The notes below the pieces were generated by a model. The model was given only the letters and a program-made list of their open reading frames with translations. It was not told the DNA's origin and ran no database searches. Of a stretch of 64,000 bases of DNA, positions 11,380 to 23,126 are shown piece after piece (position 1 is the stretch's first letter; every line of letters begins with the position of its first letter). This stretch comes from Ceratopteris richardii. Its lineage: Eukaryota; Streptophyta; Polypodiopsida; Polypodiales; Pteridaceae. The stretch lies in the NCBI GenBank assembly GCA_020310875.1, contig CM035407.1, forward strand, positions 223,454,545 through 223,518,544, read 5' to 3'. A program made the position numbers and the translations under genes.

Positions 11380-12800
11380 TTCCTTTAAGTGGCCAATCTT
11401 GTGATAATGAAATCACTCAACGTTGTTCTTGTAAGCTTGACTTCAACTCTCATCATAATTGCCATTTTTACCTTTTATTCTTGTTTCTACCATGTTGTTG
11501 GGTCCTTTCCATGTCCTAAGTCATATATATTGCATGCATCTCCAATATATATGGTAGACATACATTTATTGGAAATTTCTTCACTCAAGAGGTCACTAGG
11601 GATGTCATTATAATAAGACGGCAAAATCTATCCCTGGGTGGAAAAGAGACTCACTCATGAGAATCTCAATTGATGCAACATTGTCCAATGTTATAACATC
11701 AACATAGTATGAAATGGGATTGATTTCTTTTATTTTAATTGACGAAGAAGAAGGTGAAAGTAATTGCCTGATATGAGCATCAACCTATCCTTTCCTTTGG
11801 CATTTTTCAAACATAAAAATCTCTTTCATTAACTAGCCTTTCTTGTGACAATGAGAGCACTCAATGTTCATCTTGTGATATTAGCTTCTACGCTTGTCAC
11901 AATTTCCACTTTTGCTTGGTAGGTATGGAACATTGATCTATGTGGTGATAGAAAAAGGAAAAAACCCCAATCTAATAAGCATGTGTGGGAAAGAGATCCA
12001 CTCATGTCAAAACATCATCATCATATGAAATTGCATTGATATTTCCCATCTTAATGGATGAAGAATGAGGTGCAAGTATTTGTTCAACATGGTCATCAAC
12101 ATGCATTCTCCTTTGGAATTCTTCAAGGATGAAAGTTTTTATTAATTAAATGGCCTTGCTTGTGACAATGAAAATGCTCCATGTTCTTTTTCTAAGATTG
12201 GCTTGAGCTCTTCTCACAATTCCCATTTCTATCTCTATCCTTGCTTCCACCATGTTGTTGGGTTCTTTCCATGTCCTGAATCTTAGATATTGCATGCACC
12301 TCCACTAAGTGTGGTATCCATAGATTTCTTGAAAATTTCCTCACTTGGAAGAGCACTAGGAATATCATTATGAAGAAGTTTTCCACCAAGCGCATTATCA
12401 CTAATGGCTATGCAAAATGTATCAATGTGTGGAAACGGGAGTCATTTATGAGATTCTCACTAGGAGAAATATTTCCCAATGACAAAAAAAATCAAGATAG
12501 TATGAAATGGCATCTATATCTTCCACTGTAATTGATGAAGAAGAAGATGCAAGTAATCGTTGACATGATCATCAACCTACCTTTTCCTTTGGCATTTTCA
12601 ATCACAAAAAAAGTTCTTTAACTGGCTTTTCTTGTGACAATGAGAGGAATCAATGCTTTTCTTGCAAGATTTGATTCTACTCTTATCACAGTTGCCATCT
12701 TCCCCCTATTCTTGCTTATACTATATTGTAAAAATGTTGTTCTCAACAAGTCTTTGACTAGGTGTACTATTATGAATGGTTATGAAAAATGTATCCCATG
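11380..12800 (-). repeat. Amplified Cop-G gag zinc-knuckle module (four copies)
   Basis: A module centred on 'cttgtgacaatga' recurs near 11398, 11850, 12148 and 12628, so spacings are about 450, 300 (one copy shortened) and 480 bases. On the minus strand each begins with gag text like 'GGKLVYNDIP...EEICKKSMD', continues 'DMERTQQHGGSKDRDRN', and contains a degenerate CCHC knuckle ('HCHKQGHL', 'SHCHKKSQLKN'). In a normal copia gag this segment occurs once. The mini-insertion 10885-11339 interrupts the first copy. Two modules are kept in the second segment copy (23150-23900) and one at 49290-49670. Confidence 0.65.
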
Positions 12801-13265
12801 AAGTTAGTAGTGTGCAAAATAAGAAATCTACCTTCATCTAATCATCATATTCATCTCTTGTGCTTAAAATTGGGTTTAAATAAGATGAGTAGCCATATTA
12901 TTTGTATCATTTACACATAGCTCATCAAGTAAAATTTTTTGACATAATGTACTTTTCATAAGCATCGCACAAATTGTTCCAAACATTCCCTATGGTCTCA
13001 CGATCCAACGTTGTGAAGTATACACTATCTACCACATGCAACCAAATAGTGTACATCACCCTCTAATCAAGATCTTCCCAACCATCATCATCATCATCAT
13101 CATCATCCATGTCCATGGGCTTGAATAATTCTTCTACAAGGGAAACTAAGACCCATCAAGCTTGAAGATATCAAAGTTATCTTTGCCTAGATAATTGTAA
13201 CCTTTCTTGGAGTCACTTATACCATCCCTAAATTCACTAGATTTCTCAGATGCTTTAGATGCCAT
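12800..13265 (-). pseudogene. Cop-G gag N-terminal relic
   Basis: From an ATG at 13263-13265 the minus strand reads 'MASKASEKSSEFRDG', 'KKGYNYLGKDNFDIFKLDGS' and then, with stops, 'DRETIGNVWNNLCDAYEKY' near 12980-13010. That is the usual copia gag plan: 'F.KLDG.NFPLW' near the start and '..W..L...Y' further on. Stops (for example right after FKLDGS) and frameshifts make it non-functional. The duplicate at 24180-24427 has lost the ATG (ATA). Confidence 0.7.
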
Positions 13266-15480
13266 GATGTGAAAGGTTTCTTTAATAGCAACAATGTCTC
13301 AGCCAATATATGGCTAAGTCCTAAACTCTAGATATGTTTTGGTATATTTTCTTGCATAAAAAATGGATATGCGACTAGTGAAAACCAAATATTAATGGCA
13401 TAATAATGTATGGTAATTGATGATATAATTGTTGAAATGAAAAAGCAACTACTCCTAATCTACTAGTAATCACACAATTAACAAACTATGGATGAAGAAA
13501 TAAAAGATATGAAAACATGATGAAATTAATTAAAGTAGAAATGGAAATGACTTACATGAGATGCTCTGTGAGCATGGAGACTCCATGAGGAGTGGAAGTG
13601 CACTCTTGGCAATGAGCTAGAGTGGAATGACTTGTTTGGAGTGAAGGGGGGCCTTGCTTATATGGAGTTTGGGAGAATTCCCTTGCATGTGGGATATATG
13701 CGCTTGCATGAGAATGAAAGTGGACTTGGGACAAAAGGGTGGAGCATGGAACTCTCAACAATAATAGTTTTGGAAAAACTATTTATTTGGATCCAAAAAT
13801 AATATGGTTGACCTATGAATTTTAGATGAACCTTGCTAAAGCCTCCTCTACAAAGAAAGCATATGACAAAAGAAAAGTAATTATGTCACTCGTCAAGATT
13901 TCCTACAAAAATGTATGAAATCATAATTGCACATTATCTAAGTGAAAACAAAAAAAATGAAGCACTACATTTAAAACATGATAATTTTATAGCATTAGAT
14001 CTAAGACATGCCTTCACTCAAGAACCTTAACATGATCCGAGTGAATGTTGTATGTTATTCATAATTTAGCTAGGCATTTTTTATGTATGATTTCAATTTC
14101 GTTATAATTGGAAATGATTTGGACTTTACTTCCCATTAAATTGTTCACTCTATATCTATTTCCAAAGGTCAACTCTCACCTATAAGTCCAATTTTACCTA
14201 TCAAAGGAATTTTCCCACAATGTTTGTATTGATCAAGTTGATATCATGCTCATAAGTTTTCTTTTCAATTTGCTCACATGAAGGCTTAGATGGACATGGA
14301 TTCCATCCAAAAAGTGTAATTTTAAGAAAGAAATTATGTGATACAGATTATTACATTAAAAAAGAATAGAACATACATAGCAAAAAGGAAAAAAAAAAAT
14401 ACCATAAAGAAGTACAAGCATGATAGAAATATCCACCCATGCACTCTCAAAGTAGAACTTCAATGGTGATCTAGACAACTCTAGGTGGGACAATACAAGA
14501 TAGAGGTATGTTAGTCCGACTCAATATCCGAACTAGTTCAAAACATATACATTAATATGCCATGGAGAGATATGGCCTTATGGGAATTTCTCAATCTTGG
14601 TGGCTCTGAACGAAGGTCCATAACTTAGCTAGTGGAATACTACGCATACATGTGGTGATACATATGACCTATTGATGGAGAGTGTTGAAACCATCAAGAA
14701 AACTCATAAAAAAAAACAAAAATAGCCCCATCAAGTCCATAATCAAAATTTACCTCATATTCATGAACTAGAATTGTATATGCCATGGAAGCACTAGACA
14801 ATGCCCCTTGATATTAGAATAGGTAGAAGATTATTGGAATATGATTCTAATTACAAGATGGTCTAGGTAAGGGAATACAATACAAGAATATACAACTAAT
14901 ATCAAAAGTTCACAACTCAAGACTAATGGATATGGAATAAGAGAGATGTCAAGATTACAAAGGACCCCACAACTTGGGATTATAGATATGGATAACATTA
15001 TGTGGTATTGCCTACTACAACATTACAAGATGGAAAGTTAGGAAGACTAGAAGCTAGAGTAGAAAAGACTAGAAGAATGGACTAAGTGAGAACAAGAAGT
15101 GAAATCTAGAAGGTACTTACTTAGAAATCGTGACTTATTCGGCTCCCAAGATTGGCATTACCAAGATTGAGGATCTTTGTGGGAACACTCTCCTTATAAA
15201 GGTGTTGGAGGTAAGTTAAGGCTTTTTTATAATTTATCATAACATCATCAATCATGCACATAAAATATGGCTACCAGGATGATGTTGCAAGTTTGCTTCG
15301 CATGGCTATTCAAGGTCCTCTGCACTAGGGCCTATTCACATGGTAGACAAGACATGGTACAAGGTAAGGCACATGACCATTATACAAATTGGGATAAAAA
15401 ATAAACATGCGATGATGGCAAGGCATCAAGCTTCTTGTAATCGCATATTATGAATGTCCACGACATCACCTCCCCCTCAA
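13266..15480 (-). other. Cop-G leader and probable LTR region, non-coding
   Basis: No coding frame is supported. On the minus strand a purine tract (TTGAGGGGGAGG, plus 15469-15481) is followed by TGATGTCG, as a polypurine tract is followed by an LTR start, and a 'TTTATAAGGAGAG' TATA-like motif lies near 15190-15205. So at least 13300-15468 may be LTR plus leader of the old element. The LTR's other end and a primer-binding site were not found, so the class (copia or gypsy) is unproven. The second copy (about 28460-30011 plus 45955-46150) keeps the same features. Confidence 0.4.
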
Positions 15481-16456
15481 GAAATAAGATCCACAAAGAT
15501 AACTTATGTGACTTAATATATTTTAGGATAAATGTTCATGGCTTTTGGTCTTTGTAGAGTTTGTGGTACTCCAACACATTGATGACGGATATCCATGATG
15601 GAACTAAAAAGTATTATGTATTTCTCCAGCTATACATAAATGGATCAAGTGGAAGAGCCAATATGGGACTAGTTGACTATGATGGTGGTAGTACATCGAT
15701 CTCACCATGATTTTATTTTGGTGATGAAGGTAGTTCATTCACCCATGAAAAATGGCATTCTGTAATCCTTTATCAATTTACAAATACATTCATTGTATTC
15801 ATTGTAGTAATACAATAGAAAGGTTGTTAGGAGTGAGTTAGTAGTACTCATTGATGAAGATGATAGTTTGAGCTTCTACTATGCTTATCAACAAAAATTA
15901 TATGTGTCGTTGTGTCCATTGTGTCTTCAACCTCTCCTCTTTGTTTTTCACTTTGGTGCATTGATTGTTGTCAAAATGTGGTATATTACGAGCTGAAAGG
16001 GCAATAGTTGTGGCGATAATATTTTAGGTGATTCTTGCTACTTGACTTGTCGCACACTCCATAAATTAGTTCATGTCTATGAGTAACTCATCATTATCCT
16101 TCTAATCCAACTCAAAATTTTTTCATCTATTTTTTTCATATATATCTTTCCTTAGCTTCCTCTTGTGGTTGTTTTATATTTTCTTGTGGTATGCTATGGT
16201 CATTTGGTTGTGGCGCCTGTTTGTTAATACATGATCGAAGCTTGTAAGGGGGATGCATAGAGGAAAGAAAGCTTGGAAATCATTTGATTGTAGCTGCTTT
16301 GTGGCAATTTATGGTTTCTTTTGTGTTTTTTTTGTTTAAAGATTAGTTATTTTTAGCACAAGGCTTTTTGAAGCTTTTTAAATTGAAAAAGGCAACAATT
16401 AACAAAATGTAAAAAAGGAAGAAAAAAAAGAGAGAGAAAGAAAAAGAGGTTAAAGT
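15481..16456 (-). other. Degenerate sequence upstream of the purine tract
   Basis: On the minus strand this precedes the purine tract and would be the 3' internal end of an LTR element. A stretch near 15480-15620 gives an open-looking frame ('VLEYHKLYKDQKP', 'SLWILFLEGEV'), but I cannot assign a domain. 16231-16456 is unique A- and G-rich DNA with no feature. Shared with 46150-46607. Confidence 0.3.
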
Positions 16457-16612
16457 TGTTGTGTGTGTAGAAGTGCAAGAGACACACGAGAAGCACACAT
16501 AAGGAGTGCAAAAACAGAAAGACACACAGAGAAGATGGATGTTTGGAATAGCTCTCTCTATTAACGATGAATTGAACTGAAGTAAGAGTTGATTAGTATC
16601 CCTAAGTACAAA
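16457..16612 (-). repeat. Cop-B 3' LTR, truncated
   Basis: The reverse complement matches the last 160 or so bases of the Cop-B-type LTR at 34610-34900 ('cttacttcagttca', 'aatagagagagctattcca', 'gtgtgcttctcgtg'). The LTR end is TGTTG at 16457 in plus coordinates. The first part of the LTR is missing: RNase H sequence joins it directly near 16612-16620. Confidence 0.75.
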
Positions 16613-17194
16613 GTACTCAGCTTCACAACTTGGTACCGCCACTATAGGTTACTTCTTACTCAACCAAGATATGCATGAGTCTCCAAGGAAAAAGCAATTA
16701 CCACTAGTGGACATGTGAGTATCATAACAACTAGCCCAATCACTATTTGTAAAAGCATACAAGCATGATTGAATATCTCTACCATAAAAGAGACCTAAGC
16801 TCAAAGTGCCTCTGAGATATTTGAACACACGTTTCACTGCTTGCCAATGCTTAGTGCCAGGGCTATGCATGAATGGACTCAACTAGGAAATTGCATATTG
16901 TATATCCGACCTTGTGTTGCATGCATATATAAGACATCCCACAACTTACTGATAAAGAGAAGTGTCAACTGCATCACTGGAATCCTCAATTGAGAACCTA
17001 AATCCTATCTCAACTGGTGTGGAAATTGGCTTGCAATCCTCAAAGTTGAAATGTTGAAGTAATTTTTCAACATACTTTGCTTGATGCATAACAATTCCCT
17101 CCTCAATGGATACAAACTGGATGCCAAGATAGTATCTCAAAAGACCAAGATAAGTGACATCAAAGGGATGCTGCAAATCAGCCATAAGAACGTC
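16612..17194 (-). pseudogene. Cop-B RT 3' part and RNase H 5' part
   Basis: Minus-strand frames give 'VLMADLQHPFDVTYLGLLRY', 'YLGIQFVSIEEGIVMHQAKY' and 'CKPISTPVEIG' (RT thumb/connection), then 'HSPGTKHWQAVKRVFKYLRG' and 'SDWASCYDTHMSTSGNCFFL' (RNase H). RNase H stops at 'SCEAEY', where a deletion fuses it to the LTR, so the C-terminal RNase H and the polypurine tract are gone. The upstream half of the same RT is at 22213-22790; Cop-A separates them, and the frame rejoins once Cop-A and one ACGTC are removed ('KLDVLMADL'). Confidence 0.88.
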
Positions 17195-17420
17195 TATTGG
17201 AGATAGACATCTGCGGAAGCACACGAACAACACAAGGAGAAGAGGCTTGGAGCACAACACACAATACTGAATGTATTACTAGAGAATGTACAAAGATAAG
17301 TAGCCCATTAGGAAAATAGGCGTATATACAAACCGGGGGAAAAAAACCTCCTAAAGAGGGAAAAAAGTGCCCCGGCAGTCCTAGAGTGTTCACACACATC
17401 ACTACCTAAATATATCAACA
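17195..17420 (-). repeat. Cop-A 3' LTR (226 bp) and polypurine tract
   Basis: The terminal pattern is TATTGG...CAACA in plus orientation; the partner LTR keeps TGTTGG, so the first dinucleotide is mutated. Immediately outside, 17421-17432 is the complement of the polypurine tract 'ccaggggggg'. By eye the two LTRs differ by about ten substitutions, one 17-bp gap and one 4-bp gap. Confidence 0.93.
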
Positions 17421-17494
17421 AACCCCCCCTGGGAGTGATGCGTTGAACAAGTAGCTGGCACTCATGTATAAGGAAGTGCCAAGCTATGTGGAAA

Positions 17495-18990
17495 TCACTC
17501 CACAAAATGAAGTAAGCCCAAAGCTTTGCGGAAAGCTTCAAACTTCTCCCTGGGCAGAGCCTTCGTGAAAAGGTCTGCGATGTTCTCTTGCGTGGGCACA
17601 TATGCCAACCTGATCTCCCCAGCAGAGAACCTCTCCCTGACAAAGTGATAATGCACCTCAATGTGCTTAGTGTGAGCATGGAACACAGGGTTCCTCGCAA
17701 CTGCCAATGCGCTCTGACTGTCAGTGAAGATGGTGGTGGCAGAATTTTGACCAACACCCAAATCAGCCATAAGGCGTCTAAGCCACACACACTCAACAGT
17801 AGCTGTGAAAGCTGCCCTATACTCAGCTTCACAACTGGAAGTGGCCACAATAGGCTGCTTCTTGCTCAACCAAGATATACATGAGCTACCAAGCATGAAG
17901 CAAAAGCCACTAGTGGACACACGAGTGTCATAGCAACTAGCCCAATCAGAGTCAGAAAAAACATGCAAATCTGGCGGTAGTGATCCCCCCTAGGGATAAA
18001 ACAACCTAAGTAGTCGAGTACCACTCAAGTAGCGAAAGATGCGCTTAACCGCCTGCCAATGCTTGACTCCTGGGCAATGCATAAACCTGCTCATCTATGA
18101 GACAGCAAACTGAATATCTGGCCGAGTAATGCATAAGTAAATCAAGCATCCAACAACCTGCTGATAGAGAACATCATCAAATGCATCTCCAACATCATGA
18201 AGACTCAAACGTAAACCCGTCTCCATAGGAGTGGCAATAGGCTTACAGTCTTCAAGGCCAAAACGTTGCAATAATGTGTCAATATATTTCGTTTGACACA
18301 AAGCCATTCCACCATCAACTTGCATAAACTGAATGCCCAAATAGTGATGCAAATGCCCCAAATCAGACATCTCAAATGAGGCATGCAAATCAGCCTTAAA
18401 ATAAGCAATATGGTTCTCAATAGGACCAGTGAGCAGCATGTCGTCAACATAGACAACAATGATCAGAAGCACATCATTAGCACTTTCAGTTGGATTGTTC
18501 TCAAAACCATGTGCAATCAGATAGGCATGTATCTTCTCATACCAAGCACGTAGTGCTTGCTTTAAACCATATAATGCCTTCTTTAACCTGCACACTTGGT
18601 TTTCATGCCCTTTCTGCACAAAGCCACAGGGATGGAAAACATACACTTTTTCATGCAAGTCACCATTCAGAAATGTAGTTTTAATGTCCAACTGATGTAC
18701 ATTCCAACCATGATGGGCTTCAAGTGCACAAATGCTCCGAACAGTAGTCATACGACATGTAGGTGCAATGGTCTCATCAAAATCAATGCCTCTTTCCTGC
18801 GCATAAACCTTTGAAACAAGCCTAGCCTTATACTTGTCAATTGTACCATCAGGTTTACGTTTCAACTTGTATACCCACTTAGTGCCAATGGCCTTCTTGC
18901 CAGGAGCCAAGTCACATAAAGACCAAGTACCATTCTTCATTATTGCATCATATTCAGATTGCATAGCGGCCATCCAATTTTCTGAATTTT
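17495..18990 (-). pseudogene. Cop-A reverse transcriptase and RNase H
   Basis: The RT begins near 'ENWMAAMQSEYDAIMKNGTW' (about 18980) and shows 'GTKWVYKLKRKPDG', 'YKARLVSK', 'HQLDIKTTFLNGDL' and the catalytic YVDD at 18440-18451. It continues through 'YLGIQFMQVDGG' and 'CKPIATPMETG'. A TAG follows at about 18092, then a second stop before RNase H. RNase H (17968-17495) has 'SDSDWASCYDT', 'SSCEAEYRAAF', 'FTDSQSALAVARNP', 'HTKHIEVHYHFVRE' and ends 'FTKALPREKFEAF...LLHFVE'. The catalytic set is visible, but the two stops break the polyprotein. A short deletion in the RT removes a few residues before 'NDVLLIIV'. Confidence 0.93.
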
Positions 18991-18999
18991 GTGCTTCAT

Positions 19000-20059
19000 C
19001 AAATGAAACAGGCTCATTCTCATCACAGAGACTAGATGCAGCCATAACATAGCAATCTGATGCAAAAGAGGCACTATGAGAGCCTGAACGAGTACGAGAT
19101 GACAGAGGTGCATCTAATTTGCTATTACGCAAGGTTTGCACCAACCATTTTGGCATAGTCTTTGCCTGCTCAATATTAGCTCTCTCATCAACTAGTGCAA
19201 CATGTAAATCTGCATCAGAAATGGAATGATCTGCATCATCACATGAAACCTGCAAAGGCTGAGAAGTTGCCTCATTAGGACCAGCACTAGACTGTCCACC
19301 TATAAAAAGAGGCAGCAAAGTATCATACATGTCTTTAGAGCTAACAGATGTTTCCTTAGTACATGAAAGCAATGGCTGAATAACATCTTCCACAAAAACA
19401 ACATCACGGCTAACCAGAACGCATTTAGTTTGTGGATGATACAGACAATAGCATTTACTTTCAGAACTGTACCCAATAAAAATACATTTTACTGCTTTAT
19501 CATCCAATTTTTTGCGATGTTGTTCAGGCACTAATGCATATGCCAAACAACCAAAAACACGTAGATGAGCAACATATGGCTTGCGATCATGTCAAGCCTC
19601 ATATGGAGTGATAGACTGCAGCGCTTTAGTGGGACACCTGTTAAGTACATATGCTGCACACATGACATCCTCAAGCCAGAAACTATTTGGTAAAGCCTGA
19701 CTCTTGACCATACACCTCGCCATCTCCATGAGTGACCTGTTCTTTCGTTCAGCAACTCCATTCTGTTGAGGTGTATACGGCATTGTACACTGGTGTTTTA
19801 TCCCATGTTCAGCCAAAAATGCATTAAAATCAAAAGACATATATTCCCCCCCTCGATCAAAACGGGTGGTGCCCATTTTACTTGCTGACAGATTTTCAGC
19901 CAAAAACAAAAACTGTTTGAAGCACATGAACACTTCAGACTTTGCCTTCAATGGATATACCCATGCATGCCTGGAAAAATCATCGATGAAAGTCATGAAG
20001 TAAAGATAATTCCCAAAAGAAGGTGTCTGCATAGGACCACAGACATCACTATGTACAAG
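19000..20059 (-). pseudogene. Cop-A integrase core and C-terminal region
   Basis: Integrase inserts the cDNA into chromosomal DNA. After an in-frame TAG (about 20057) the minus strand reads 'LVHSDVCGPMQTPSFG', 'YFMTFIDDFSRHAWVYPL', 'FDRGGEYMSFDFNAFLAEHG', 'TPQQNGVAERKNRSLMEMAR', which carries the D, D and E catalytic positions. A TGA replaces the Trp of 'YEAW' near 19593. The C-terminal part follows as 'LDDKAVKCIFIGYSSESKCY' and 'VLVSRDVVF', then a variable linker up to the RT. Confidence 0.92.
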
Positions 20060-21707
20060 CTACAATTTCTGAGTAGCCCGAACTGAACCATCTTTTGGAA
20101 AGGATGAACACTGCATTTTGCCCAAAATACACGCTTCATAAACATGTTTTCCAGGTGCCTCAAGTTTGGGCAAAGAGAACACCATTTCAGATTTCTGCAG
20201 GCGTAGCAAACTAGCAAAATTCAGATGACCAAAGCATGCATGCCAAAGCTTTGCATCTGACATAGCCTGAGAATCATTTACTGCACATGCCAAATCATTT
20301 AAAGATCTTTCATAGTCTATGAGCTTATACAGCCCATGACATAAAATGCCAGAAGCAATAATCACATCGCCATTTGACAGATCATGAACTGTACACCTGT
20401 CATCAACAAATTTCACAACCAAGCCAATCTTGGCTAATGCAGAAACTGATAACAAGTTCTTCTTGATCCTTGGCACAAATAAAGCATCTGACAAAGTGAA
20501 AGAACTACCTTCAGTAGTAGTCAAAATGATCTTACCAACTCCCATAACAAGATAAGAGGAGTTGTTGGCGCATGTAACAGTATTCCTTGTAGGGGCAGGC
20601 TCGAGTGAAGAGAAGAAATTGCACTGCGAGGTAATATGTTTGGTCGCCCCACTATCAAAATACCAAACATCTGAGTCTACTGCAGACATGCACTGCTCAT
20701 GAGAAGTTGGGTCAAAACTGCAGACAGTAGTAAACACCCATTCTTCTTCCTGCACAAGATTAGCAGACTCCCTTTTTGGTGTAGAGGCCTCTGCAACAAC
20801 CATTCCAGCCTCTTTCTTCTTTGCCTCTTTAGCAGCTAGTTTTGGACAGTTCTTTATGATATGATCATTCCCTTTACAGTACTTACAAAACAATTTCTGC
20901 TTTTTTGATTTCTTCTCATCTTTATCTTCCTTCTTCGAATATGCAGAATTAGTAGATTTCTGCTTACTAGTTGAAGAGCTCCATTTTCCTTTGCCCTTCT
21001 GACTAGCCAAGAAAGCTTGATTTGCAACTTGCATAATGGACCTGTTATGCCTGGACTGATCTTCCTGCAACAGAACAAAGACTAACTCCTCAAATGATAA
21101 GGCATTCGGATTGCCTTTCATCATCAACCGAAGAGTAGAAGCAAAACTCTGATATGAATCAGGAAGACCATTCAGAACAGTTTGCACAAGTGAGCTATCT
21201 GGTATAACCTCATCAACAAAAATCAACTGTTCCTTCAAATCTTTGATCTTTGTTAGGAAACTTTCCATAGAATCACCTTCATTCATGTGCTCACTCTCCA
21301 ACTGTTTTCAGAGGTAAGCAACACGAGCCTCATTCCTAGCTTGGTACAATGTGGTAAGTGTATCCCAAGCATCCTTAGTTGTTCTGCAAGAGAGAATGTG
21401 AGGAATAATGGCACGTTTGATAGACAAAGCTATCAATGCATGTGCCTGGGCATCTCTGCCATCCCAGCGAATCTGCTCTACAGTAGGTGCAGCAGGAACC
21501 GCAGCACGAACAGGAATATGCAAAATATCATCATCTTCAACACCTTCTGCATCAGCTTCAGTACCTACAGCTATAACAGTTGCAGGTGTGATAGGACATT
21601 TTTCAACACCCTGCACAATGTTCCACAGTCCTTTTGCAACCAATACATGTCGCATCATATAAGCCCACAATGACCAACATACGGAATACATCACTGCTTT
21701 CAGCCAT
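20060..21707 (-). pseudogene. Cop-A gag, protease and GAG_pre-integrase
   Basis: Gag starts at ATG 21705-21707 ('MAESSDVFRMLV'). Compared with Cop-C a deletion of about 35 bases has removed 'EDKLDGTN' and shifted the frame. A CGA-to-TGA stop lies near 21303, after which 413 codons are open: gag ('SFLTKIKDLKEQL', 'VLNGLPDSYQ'), zinc knuckle 'CKYCKGNDHIIKNC', protease 'WYFDSGATKHIT' with the catalytic DSG, and the pre-integrase HHCC domain ('LWHACFGHLN'...'CILGKMQC'). Overlapping plus-strand frames are shadows of this gene. Confidence 0.92.
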
Positions 21708-21997
21708 GGCCGGTGACTAAAATACCTTGATGCAGAAAATTGACTGTATCTCAAAAAGTTGAACAAAACTACCGAGACGAATTCCGCTAGACCTGTAGCA
21801 GACTTCGAGATGCTTATATTGGCGAATAGAAACTAGTATATACCTTTGGCACAAAAAGACAAAATAGCCTACACAAGCACTGCGATAGTGCGTTCGAAAG
21901 CTGAGTATGCTCAACAAAATTTGTGCGATTTTGAGACTGCAAACGGAGGAGTGTCGACGGTGCCCTAGATGAAGCAACGACCTGCTCTAATACCTAT
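21708..21997 (-). other. Cop-A untranslated leader and primer-binding site
   Basis: Directly after the 5' LTR the minus strand reads TAGGTATTAGAGC (plus 21984-21996), a two-base variant of TGGTATCAGAGC, the copia site complementary to initiator Met-tRNA. The rest is a GC-richer leader shared with Cop-C (28030-28260), Cop-F (42390-42730) and the mini-element 11040-11280. Confidence 0.85.
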
Positions 21998-22212
21998 TGT
22001 TGGAGATAGACATATGTGGAAGCACGCAAACAACACAAGGAAGGAGAAGAGGCTTGGAGCACAACACACAATACTGAATGTATTACTAGAGAATGTACAT
22101 TAGGGCAATAGGCGTATATACAAGACGGGGGAAAAAAACCTCCTAAAGAGGGAAAAAAGTGCCCCGGCGGTCCTAGAGTGTTCACACACATCACTACCTA
22201 AATATATCAACA
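21998..22212 (-). repeat. Cop-A 5' LTR (215 bp)
   Basis: TGTTGG...CAACA in plus orientation. It is flanked on the right by ACGTC (22213-22217), the target duplication partner of 17190-17194. It lacks 17 bases (matching 'aagataagtagcccatt') present in the 3' LTR. Confidence 0.94.
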
Positions 22213-23126
22213 ACGTCAAGTTTTGCATCACATGACCTAGTCAAGAGTATGTCATCGACATAAAGAACAAGTACTGTAAGATCAGCCACAACTTTGCATA
22301 CATAGAGTGTGCTTTTAATTGGATACGTGTGAAGCCAAGAGCAATCAAGTGCTTATGGATTTTGTCATACCATGCACATAGAGCTTGCTTGAGAGCATAC
22401 AAGGCTTTATGAAAGTGACAAACCATATGCTCTTTCCCTTTCATGGAAAAACCAAGAGGTTGCTTCACATAGACCTCTTCTTGCAAGTCACCATTCAAGA
22501 AGGCTATTTTTATGTCTAACTGATGCACTTTCCAACCTCGATGGGCAGCCAATGCAACCATGGTATGAATGGTAGTCATGCGTGATGTAGGTGCAAAAGT
22601 TTCCTCATAGTCAATGCCATATTGTTGAACATATCCTTTGGTAACCAATCTAGCTTTGTAGCAATCAATGCTACCATCAGACTTTCTCTTAATCTTGTAA
22701 ACCCACTTTGTACCAATGACATTCTTTCCTTTTGGCAATTCACATAACTCCCAAGTACGATTCCTATGTATGGAATCCATTTCTTATTGCATAGCACTCA
22801 TCCATTGTGGATCATCACATGCATCTTCAAAAGCAAGTGGCTCTTCATTACATGATGTTGCAATAGGAGAATAATCCACAAAATTACTTGATGCATGGCG
22901 AGAGCTTGATCTTGTTCTACCAAGTAAAGGTGCACTCAATTTACTATCTTGCAAAGTTTGTTTCAGCCACTTTGGCATACTTTGTGCACTCTTGATAGAG
23001 ATGTGTTCATTATGTAATACATCATCAACATGTACATCATGCGTGGGCTGAATTTCATGCTCATTTTCAGCCATATTTTGATGCAAATGTTCAACCATAT
23101 GTGGCTAGAAATTTCCAGCAGCCCCA
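22213..23126 (-). pseudogene. Cop-B RT 5' part and upstream linker, truncated
   Basis: Minus-strand frames give 'VEHLHQNMAENEHEIQP' (variable linker after integrase), 'SMPKWLKQTLQDSKLSAPLL', 'EDACDDPQWMSAM', then RT 'RTWELCELPKGKNVIGTKWV', 'VHQLDIKIAFLNGDLQEEVY' and the YVDD motif at about 22251-22262. A frameshift lies before YVDD. The homology ends abruptly at about 23126, where the second segment copy starts, so integrase, gag and 5' LTR of Cop-B are missing. Confidence 0.88.

Larger units (their letters stand above)
11957..16230. repeat. Segmental duplication, copy 1 (uninterrupted)
   Basis: This stretch recurs as copy 2 in three blocks: 23127-24463, about 28460-30011 and 45955-46607, in the same order and orientation. 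Copy 2 is opened by Cop-C (which replaced roughly 13305-13900) and by Cop-D, and lacks about 310 bases matching 15650-15960. Copy 1 keeps the empty Cop-D target: 'ggatgatgttgcaag' at about 15281. The edges do not fall on LTR ends. Confidence 0.8.
17195..22212 (-). mobile_element. Cop-A, full-length Ty1/copia element with TSD
   Basis: Complete LTR retrotransposon of 5018 bp on the minus strand: 5' LTR 21998-22212, leader and primer site, gag, protease, integrase, RT, RNase H, polypurine tract and 3' LTR 17195-17420. The perfect 5-bp target duplication ACGTC lies at 17190-17194 and 22213-22217. It is inserted in the RT gene of Cop-B, just after the YVDD motif. The integrase-before-RT order places it in Ty1/copia. 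In-frame stops (gag, two around integrase, two before or in RNase H) and a gag deletion make it non-autonomous now, but its LTRs are still similar, so insertion is relatively recent. Confidence 0.95.

Noticed and set aside
7000..16300. Cop-G as an intact autonomous element
   Set aside because: Frames are riddled with stops, the LTR pair could not be defined, and an unknown block and a mini-element interrupt it.
17588..21673. Several plus-strand open frames of 60-130 codons inside Cop-A
   Set aside because: They lie opposite well-supported pol and gag frames and show no domain; antisense shadows.
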